DNA from: Clostridia bacterium
GTDB lineage: Bacteria; Bacillota; Clostridia; UBA1212
Assembly: GCA_017461545.1 (NCBI GenBank)
Contig: JAFTXP010000003.1
Span: forward strand, 1-64,000
Reading direction: 5' to 3'
Length of the DNA stretch: 64,000 nucleotides
Position numbers and translations under genes: made by a program. Of the stretch, positions 62,721 through 64,000 are shown one piece after another (the stretch's first letter is position 1; each line of letters starts with the position of its first letter). Below the pieces are notes generated by a model. It was not told the origin of the DNA. It was given only the letters and a program-made list of their open reading frames with translations, and searched no databases.

Positions 62721-64000
62721 ATGGCAACTACAAGTTTATGGCATATTGAAGGTCGGTTAAAAGACCTTATTGCCTATGTAGAAAATCCCGAAAAGACGGT
62801 AGCGAATAATCCGAGCTTACAACCGCTATGGGAAGTAATGTCTTACGTCAGCCGCCCCGAAGCTACCGAGCAAGGCGAATATGTTTCCACTATAAACTGC
62901 TTGAAGGAGATCGCCTTGCAGCAGATGATCCTAACGAAAAAACAGTACGGCAAAGAAAATGGATATATCGCTTGGCACGGTTATCAGAGCTTTAAGCCGG
63001 ATGAGGTTACGGCAAAAGAAGCACACGAAATCGGTATGCAGACCGCAAGAGAAATGTGGGGTGATCGGTATCAAATCATTGTTACCACCCACCTTGACAA
63101 AGACCATCTGCACAATCATTTCTGCTTTAATTCCGTGTCCTTTATTGACGGTAAAAAGTATGACTATTCCAAGACAGAGCAACGAAAACTCCGTAGCGTA
63201 TCTGACCGTATTTGTGCCGAGCACGGCTTATCGGTAATAAAGAATCCGCATAAAGCACCATCACGGCAAGTATGGCTCGACGAGAAAAGCGGTAAGCCTA
63301 CCCGATACAATGTGTACCGTGAGGATGTTAGAGAAGCCATTGATTACAGCCGCACGCCCTACTATATGGAGGACTACCTACGGCGAAAAGGATATATTAC
63401 CGACTTTACGGGAAAGCATTGGAAAATCAAATTGCCGCAGTATAAACACTTTACCCGCCTTGATACCCTTAATGAAAAATGGACACCCGAAAATATCCGT
63501 TACTCTATGGGCAGATACGCTTCTTTTGGTAATCGCAGAGCGTATATCTCATATCCGAAAGATATGCCACAGGACTTGAAGGATTGGTTTCAGCCGTTTC
63601 GCAGGACAAGCCATATTTACCGCTTGTATCTGCACTACTGCTATCTGCTTGGCTACTTGCCAAAAAATACAGATTACAAGCCGACAAGTCCCTATCTCAA
63701 AGAGGACTTAAAAAAGCTCGAAGAAATCTCCGAGCAAGTACGGTATATGAGCAAATACGGCATTGAAACCTTTGACGATCTGTATGCAGACCGAGCAAAG
63801 ATTGAAAGTGATATGGATAGGCTGATTGAAGTCCGTACCAAATTGCAAAACAAAATCCGCAGAGCAACACCCGCCGAAAAAGAACGCCTACGAGAAGAAA
63901 AGGCGGGCGTTACGGCTCGGATAACTGAACTGCGGAAACAACTGAAAATGAACAAAGGCATTGAGGAACGTTCCGTTAAGATCCAAGAGAAAACAGATAT
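62721..64000 (+). CDS. Relaxase / mobilization nuclease (VirD2/MobA-like), truncated by window edge
   Basis: Reading from ATG 62721 (AGGAGGTGGG upstream) the frame is open for 426 codons to the end of the window. Motif HLDKDHLHNHFCFNS at about residues 117-131 is the metal-binding three-histidine motif III of MOBP relaxases, preceded by IAYVENPEKT near the N-terminus. A basic, coiled part follows. It would nick oriT and lead the strand in conjugative transfer. The 3' end is missing, so length cannot be judged. Confidence 0.9.
   Translation, partial: MATTSLWHIEGRLKDLIAYVENPEKTVANNPSLQPLWEVMSYVSRPEATEQGEYVSTINCLKEIALQQMILTKKQYGKENGYIAWHGYQSFKPDEVTAKEAHEIGMQTAREMWGDRYQIIVTTHLDKDHLHNHFCFNSVSFIDGKKYDYSKTEQRKLRSVSDRICAEHGLSVIKNPHKAPSRQVWLDEKSGKPTRYNVYREDVREAIDYSRTPYYMEDYLRRKGYITDFTGKHWKIKLPQYKHFTRLDTLNEKWTPENIRYSMGRYASFGNRRAYISYPKDMPQDLKDWFQPFRRTSHIYRLYLHYCYLLGYLPKNTDYKPTSPYLKEDLKKLEEISEQVRYMSKYGIETFDDLYADRAKIESDMDRLIEVRTKLQNKIRRATPAEKERLREEKAGVTARITELRKQLKMNKGIEERSVKIQEKTD

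Overview
The window looks like a chromosome segment of a low-GC, spore-lineage Firmicute, most likely a gut-type clostridium. A spoIIR gene, strong AGGAGG-type ribosome sites, frequent TTG and GTG starts, TTGACA/TATAAT promoters and a sortase-type surface protein all point that way. Genus cannot be fixed from the sequence.

Layout: 1-411 is a 79-bp tandem repeat array. Chromosomal genes follow (spoIIR, a PlsC-type acyltransferase, a secreted SGNH esterase). From about 3.3 to 53.1 kb lies one very large surface-polysaccharide locus. It opens with a consensus promoter and the Gram-positive control trio of chain-length protein, BY-kinase and PHP phosphatase. Blocks of precursor genes and at least 18 glycosyltransferases follow. 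At 53.1-56.2 kb is a second chromosomal stretch (acyltransferase fragment, DegV, MarR, a PF24793-like protein). From about 56.2 kb to the right edge is a mobilizable element: DUF6809-like gene, TnpV, a TetR regulator coupled to a 1009-residue surface protein, a candidate oriT, MobC and a relaxase that runs off the window.

Precursor logic of the glycan locus: a TviC/WbpP-like epimerase plus a TviB/WbpO-like dehydrogenase give UDP-HexNAc uronates. A WbpB/WbpD/WbpE-like trio adds a second acetamido group. Two neighbouring asparagine-synthetase-like proteins could amidate uronates. RfbF, RfbG and RfbH start a CDP-3,6-dideoxyhexose. A NeuB-cupin fusion, a CMP-sugar synthetase-HAD fusion, a GT52-like transferase and a hexapeptide acetyltransferase form a nonulosonic-acid cassette. 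A GT10 protein suggests fucose, and a pyruvyltransferase plus an F420-hydrogenase-beta-like protein suggest further decoration. An undecaprenyl-phosphate sugar transferase starts assembly. The locus has an EpsG-like polymerase but no recognisable Wzx flippase. Instead it has a Wzm-like permease with two Wzt-like ATPases.

The best candidate for something undescribed is the nonulosonate cassette at 20.7-25.1 kb. It lacks NeuC and all Pse/Leg precursor enzymes, but carries a cupin fused to the synthase and a HAD phosphatase-like domain fused to the CMP-synthetase. This could be a compact, self-contained route, for example to CMP-Kdn. That proposal is inference from domain content.
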